The notes beneath the pieces were generated by a model. That model saw only the letters and a list, made by a program, of their open reading frames with translations. It ran no database searches and was not told where the DNA came from. Shown piece after piece: positions 62,137 to 64,000 of a stretch of DNA of 64,000 bases (position 1 is the first letter of the stretch; each line of letters begins with the position of its first letter). The stretch is from JAWKIW01 sp046331175. GTDB lineage: Bacteria > Actinomycetota > Acidimicrobiia > Acidimicrobiales > Acidimicrobilacustridaceae. Location of the stretch: contig JAXLRI010000009.1 of the NCBI GenBank assembly GCA_046331175.1, positions 108,636 through 172,635 of the forward strand. Reading direction: 5' to 3'. The position numbers and the translations under genes are program-made.

Positions 62137-63342
62137 ATGCCCACCCTCACCACCACCGTCGACGGGCGCACCGTGCGCTGGAAGGACCGCAAGCGCGCCT
62201 ACTGGGCCCTGTCGCTCGTCGTGCCCCTGCTGCCGTTCGCGGCGTGGGACCTCGTCAACCGCACCGGGTGGGAGGTGTTCTGGTACCTCGGCCCGCTGTG
62301 GATCCTCGTCGGCGTCCCCCTGCTCGACACGCTCGTCGGCGTCGACCGCTCGAACCCACCCGACTGGGTCGTCGCCGACCTCTCCGAGGACCGCTACTAC
62401 CGGGTCCTCACCTACCTCTACCTGCCGATCCAGTACGCCTCGTTCTTCTTCGGCGCCTACCTGATCACCCGGGGCGACCTGTCCTGGTTCGCCGGCATCG
62501 GCCTCACCCTCACCGTCGGCGCTGTCGGCGGCATCGGCATCGCCAACGCCCACGAGATGGGCCACAAGAAGGACAAGCTCGAGCGCTGGCTGGCCAAGGT
62601 GGTGCTGGCCCAGAGCTGCTACGGCCACTTCGAGATCGAGCACAACCGCGGCCACCACGCCCGGGTCGCCACCCCCGAGGACCCGGCCTCGGCCCGCTTC
62701 GGCGAGACCTTCTGGGCGTTCTTCCCCCGCAGCGTCGTCGGCGCCGCCCGCTCCGGCTGGAACCTCGAGAAGGCCCGCTACGCCCGCGTCGGCAAGGGCC
62801 CGTGGCAGCTCGGCAACGACGTGCTCAACGCCTGGGCCATGTCGATCGTGCTGTTCGCCGTCACCGTCGCCGCCTTCGGCCCCAAGGTGATCCCGTTCTT
62901 CGTCGGCCAGGCCGTGTTCGGCTTCTCGCTCCTCGAGGTCGTCAACTACCTCGAGCACTACGGCCTCCTGCGCCAGCAGGGCGCCGACGGCCGCTACGAG
63001 CGCTGCCAGCCCCGCCACTCGTGGAACAGCGACCACGTCGTCACCAACGTCCTCCTGTACGGGCTCGAGCGCCACTCCGACCACCACGCCAACCCCACCC
63101 GCCGCTACCAGGTGCTGCGGACCTTCGACGAGGCCCCGCAGCTGCCGTCGGGCTACGGCACGATGATCGCCCTCGCCTACGTGCCCCCGCTGTGGCGCAA
63201 GGTGATGGACCACCGCGTGCTCGACCTGTACGGCGGCGACCTGTCGAAGGTGAACGTCGACCCCCGCAAGCGCGCCAAGGTCGAGGCCAGGTACGCCGGC
63301 TACGTCCCGGCCGCGCCCCCCACCACCGCCGCCGCGACCTGA
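62137..63342 (+). CDS. alkB: AlkB-type alkane 1-monooxygenase
   Basis: A 401-residue integral membrane non-heme di-iron hydroxylase that oxidises medium-chain alkanes at the terminal carbon with rubredoxin as electron donor. Histidine boxes are HEMGHK (139-144), EHNRGHH (168-174) and ERHSDHH (311-317). The AlkB-specific HYG is at 274-276 in NYLEHYGL. About six membrane helices are visible, including ALSLVVPLLPFAAWDLV and LTLTVGAVGGIGIA. There is no fused rubredoxin, and no rubredoxin gene follows in the window, unlike many actinobacterial alkB operons. GGAGGAG precedes ATG 62137. Confidence 0.95.
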   Translation: MPTLTTTVDGRTVRWKDRKRAYWALSLVVPLLPFAAWDLVNRTGWEVFWYLGPLWILVGVPLLDTLVGVDRSNPPDWVVADLSEDRYYRVLTYLYLPIQYASFFFGAYLITRGDLSWFAGIGLTLTVGAVGGIGIANAHEMGHKKDKLERWLAKVVLAQSCYGHFEIEHNRGHHARVATPEDPASARFGETFWAFFPRSVVGAARSGWNLEKARYARVGKGPWQLGNDVLNAWAMSIVLFAVTVAAFGPKVIPFFVGQAVFGFSLLEVVNYLEHYGLLRQQGADGRYERCQPRHSWNSDHVVTNVLLYGLERHSDHHANPTRRYQVLRTFDEAPQLPSGYGTMIALAYVPPLWRKVMDHRVLDLYGGDLSKVNVDPRKRAKVEARYAGYVPAAPPTTAAAT

Positions 63343-63382
63343 CGCCGGCGCCGCCGCTCGTCGGCCGCCGACGGGCGTCCGG

Positions 63383-64000
63383 TCACCGGCGCCGCGGCCG
63401 CGGTCGGGTGGGCCGTCCCGGCGAGCCCGCGTCGTCGCCGAGGGCCAGGGCCACGAAGGCGGCGGCCGCCGGTGAGAGCGGGCCGTCGCGGTGGACCAGG
63501 CCCACGCGGCGGCGCACCCGGGGCGTGACCGGTCGGACCACCGCCCCACCCACGGCGGCGGCCGCGGCCAGCGGCGCCGGCAGCAGCGACGCGCCCGCCC
63601 CGGCGAGCACGAGGGCGACGAGCGCCTCGCGGTGGTCGGTCTCCACCACGATCGTCACCTCCAGACCGGCGGTGGCCAACGCCTCGTCGAGCTGCCGGCG
63701 GGTCGAGGTGCCCGCCGAGGTGGTCACGATCGGCGACCGGGCCAGGGCGGCCAGGGTGATGGGGCGACCGGCGACCGAGCGGCCGTCGGGCGACGTCGGC
63801 GGCGGGAGCACCGCCACGAAGTCCTGCGTGGCCAGCTCGTGGGTGACGAGGTCGTCGCCGGCGAAGGGCAGCTCGGCCAGGCCCAGCTCGCTGGCGCCGC
63901 TGCGGACGCGCTCGGGCACGGCGCTCGGCTCGTCGGGCTCGACCAGCCGCACCGTCACGCCGGGGTGCGCGGAGCGGAACCGCCCCACCAGCCCGGCGGC
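63383..64000 (-). CDS. LysR-family regulator, partial (5' end outside window)
   Basis: The C-terminal 205 residues of a LysR-type substrate-binding domain: FRSAHPGVTVRLVEPDEPSAVPERVRSGASELGLAELPF, TQDFVAVLPP, LARSPIVTTSAGTSTRRQLDEAL and EALVALVLAGAGASLLP. The N-terminal helix-turn-helix would lie beyond 64000. It converges with alkB, 40 bases apart; any link to alkane metabolism is speculative. Confidence 0.88.
   Translation of the reverse strand, partial: AAGLVGRFRSAHPGVTVRLVEPDEPSAVPERVRSGASELGLAELPFAGDDLVTHELATQDFVAVLPPPTSPDGRSVAGRPITLAALARSPIVTTSAGTSTRRQLDEALATAGLEVTIVVETDHREALVALVLAGAGASLLPAPLAAAAAVGGAVVRPVTPRVRRRVGLVHRDGPLSPAAAAFVALALGDDAGSPGRPTRPRPRRR

Overview
The window is very GC-rich and densely coded. 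It starts many genes at GTG, joins neighbours by 4-base GTGA or ATGA overlaps, and carries families typical of Actinomycetota: two F420-dependent luciferase-like oxidoreductases, a DUF222/HNH (13E12-type) protein, UdgX, DUF3618 and Holin-X envelope proteins, and a SigB/F-type sigma factor. I infer an aerobic high-GC actinobacterium, perhaps of the Acidimicrobiia/Iamia type. That placement is inference, because no rRNA, tRNA or marker gene is present. I see no CRISPR array, insertion sequence or prophage.

Layout. 0-9 kb: a SnoaL-like protein, a kinase-fold phosphotransferase coupled to a secreted kelch-type protein, a DapB-like reductase, small membrane proteins, a DUF1801 protein, an FG-GAP lipoprotein, an SDR and a STAS anti-anti-sigma factor. 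9-12 kb: a coupled run of a carbamoyltransferase N-terminal relic, HldE and a CinA-type amidohydrolase. 12.8-16.6 kb: UdgX, a sigma factor and a four-gene envelope/stress operon, divergent from a type IB topoisomerase that carries a frameshift. 18-25 kb: an F420 enzyme, DUF222/HNH, an RsbW-like kinase, hemerythrin, a GSP17M-like stress protein and Hsp20. 25-32 kb: the coupled operon glgX-treY-treZ, which converts glycogen to trehalose.

32-37.5 kb is a partner-switching region: a PAS-GAF-SpoIIE phosphatase, an RsbW-like kinase, a divergent MEDS-ATPase, and a FAD/Rieske oxidoreductase whose 3' end overlaps the MEDS gene. 37.6-41.7 kb holds a YihY membrane protein, an HD-GYP/LuxR regulator, a SnoaL-like gene and DUF2277, punctuated by an unusual palindrome-rich repeat family. 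41.8-49.7 kb: sulfatase and methyltransferase, two tandem paralogous small membrane proteins with matching leaders, dihydrouridine synthase, Maf, an F420 enzyme and a DUF362 lipoprotein. 49.7-64 kb: a twin-cupredoxin lipoprotein, a PEP-mobile-domain protein, a LAL/LuxR giant regulator, an SDR, an esterase, a YjbR protein, ARPP-1 divergent from a sigma-like/HTH pair, a leaderless TetR gene next to alkB, and a LysR gene cut by the window edge.

The most novel-looking signal is a 76-base leader element, found twice in tandem (44331 and 44872) and a third time in diverged form (4600). Each copy lies upstream of a gene for a small two-helix membrane protein. It can be folded as a hairpin whose loop pairs downstream (an H-type pseudoknot), followed by a second hairpin.
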